Of a DNA stretch of 6,379 nucleotides, positions 6,138 through 6,379 are shown one piece after another (within the stretch, counting starts at the first letter, position 1; every line of letters starts with the position of its first letter). This stretch comes from Clostridiales bacterium. Its GTDB lineage: Bacteria; Bacillota; Clostridia; Oscillospirales; CAG-272. The DNA is taken from positions 1 to 6,379 of the forward strand of contig JAAZGC010000299.1 in NCBI GenBank assembly GCA_012511425.1, given 5' to 3'. The notes under the pieces were generated by a model that saw nothing but the letters and a program-made list of their open reading frames with translations, was not told the DNA's origin and made no database searches. The translations under genes were made by a program, and so were the position numbers.

Positions 6138-6379
6138 TTATTTGCGGCGCTGCTTTGAAAGCCAGCTTATAAGATCGGTGCGCTCGTAGGCGTAGTCCCA
6201 GCTGTTGTGATCGACGTTATGAAGAAGGACAAGCTCGCAGTCTTTGTTTCCTGCCGCATGAATCCGGTCGCACATCTCGAGCGATCCGGAAACCGGAACG
6301 ACGGAGTCGGCATCGCCGTGATAAATCCGAAGCGGTATATCTTTCAGCCGATCGGCGATCCAGGGAATACCTCCGCCGC
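6138..6379 (-). CDS. Alpha/beta-hydrolase (esterase/peptidase-like), C-terminal fragment
   Basis: Seventy-nine codons and a TAA stop are in the window; the start lies beyond base 6379. The fragment reads IPWIADRLKDIPLRIYHGDA and on, then SVVPVSGSLEM, and further on NVDHNSWDYAYERTDLISWL. This is the end of a serine alpha/beta-hydrolase of the dienelactone hydrolase/prolyl oligopeptidase/PHB-depolymerase-like type: the HGDADSVVP turn carries the catalytic Asp (probably the second Asp), and VDHNSWDYAY carries the catalytic His, with a short final helix. The nucleophilic Ser elbow is outside the window, so activity and substrate cannot be judged. It is followed 11 bases later by the PgeF-like gene on the same strand, suggesting a shared message. 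Confidence 0.82.
   Translation of the reverse strand, partial: GGGIPWIADRLKDIPLRIYHGDADSVVPVSGSLEMCDRIHAAGNKDCELVLLHNVDHNSWDYAYERTDLISWLSKQRRK

Overview
The window is a gene-dense bacterial stretch. Every gene I can support lies on the minus strand, so transcription runs from base 6379 towards base 1. The DNA is moderately GC-rich inside genes, with AT-rich gaps. Clear GGAG/GAGG ribosome sites, a near-consensus sigma-70/sigma-A promoter, a lipobox foldase-like lipoprotein and the ABC ATPase-permease-GldG-DUF4340 gene order suggest an anaerobic Firmicute, probably an uncultured member of Clostridia. This placement is inference; no rRNA or tRNA is present to test it.

Layout in transcription order: (1) the C-terminal end of an alpha/beta-hydrolase (6379-6138, start outside the window); (2) a short, divergent laccase-domain protein of the YfiH/PgeF family (6126-5428); (3) a GldA/NosF-type ABC ATPase (5374-4391); (4) a six-helix ABC-2 permease of GldF/NosY type (4384-3668); (5) a GldG-like auxiliary protein with a membrane helix at each end (3645-2167); (6) a possible 20-codon leader ORF carrying a strong hairpin (2144-2082); (7) a membrane-anchored DUF4340 protein (2085-592); (8) a long hairpin just past its stop (572-531); (9) a promoter (434-406) and the first 123 codons of a lipoprotein resembling PrsA/SurA-type foldases (371-3).

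Genes 3, 4, 5 and 7 form one module. The ATPase would energise the permease. The GldG-like and DUF4340 proteins would place large domains outside the membrane next to it. The module resembles the gldA-gldF-gldG transporter of gliding Bacteroidetes, but its substrate in non-gliding Firmicutes is not known to me. Spacing within the module is tight (6 nt, 21 nt and an ATGA junction), so co-transcription is likely. I saw no convincing promoter in the 53-nt gap before the ATPase, so the hydrolase and PgeF-like genes may belong to the same transcript.

The most unusual feature is the junction before the DUF4340 gene. No ribosome site precedes its ATG. Instead a small ORF with its own AAAGGA site contains both arms of a 12-bp hairpin and ends in a TGA that overlaps the ATG. 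This looks like translational coupling or attenuation. No CRISPR array, mobile element, tRNA, rRNA or recognised riboswitch was seen. The long plus-strand ORFs are shadows of the minus-strand genes. The only sizeable non-coding gap (372-591) holds the hairpin and the promoter described above and nothing else I recognise.
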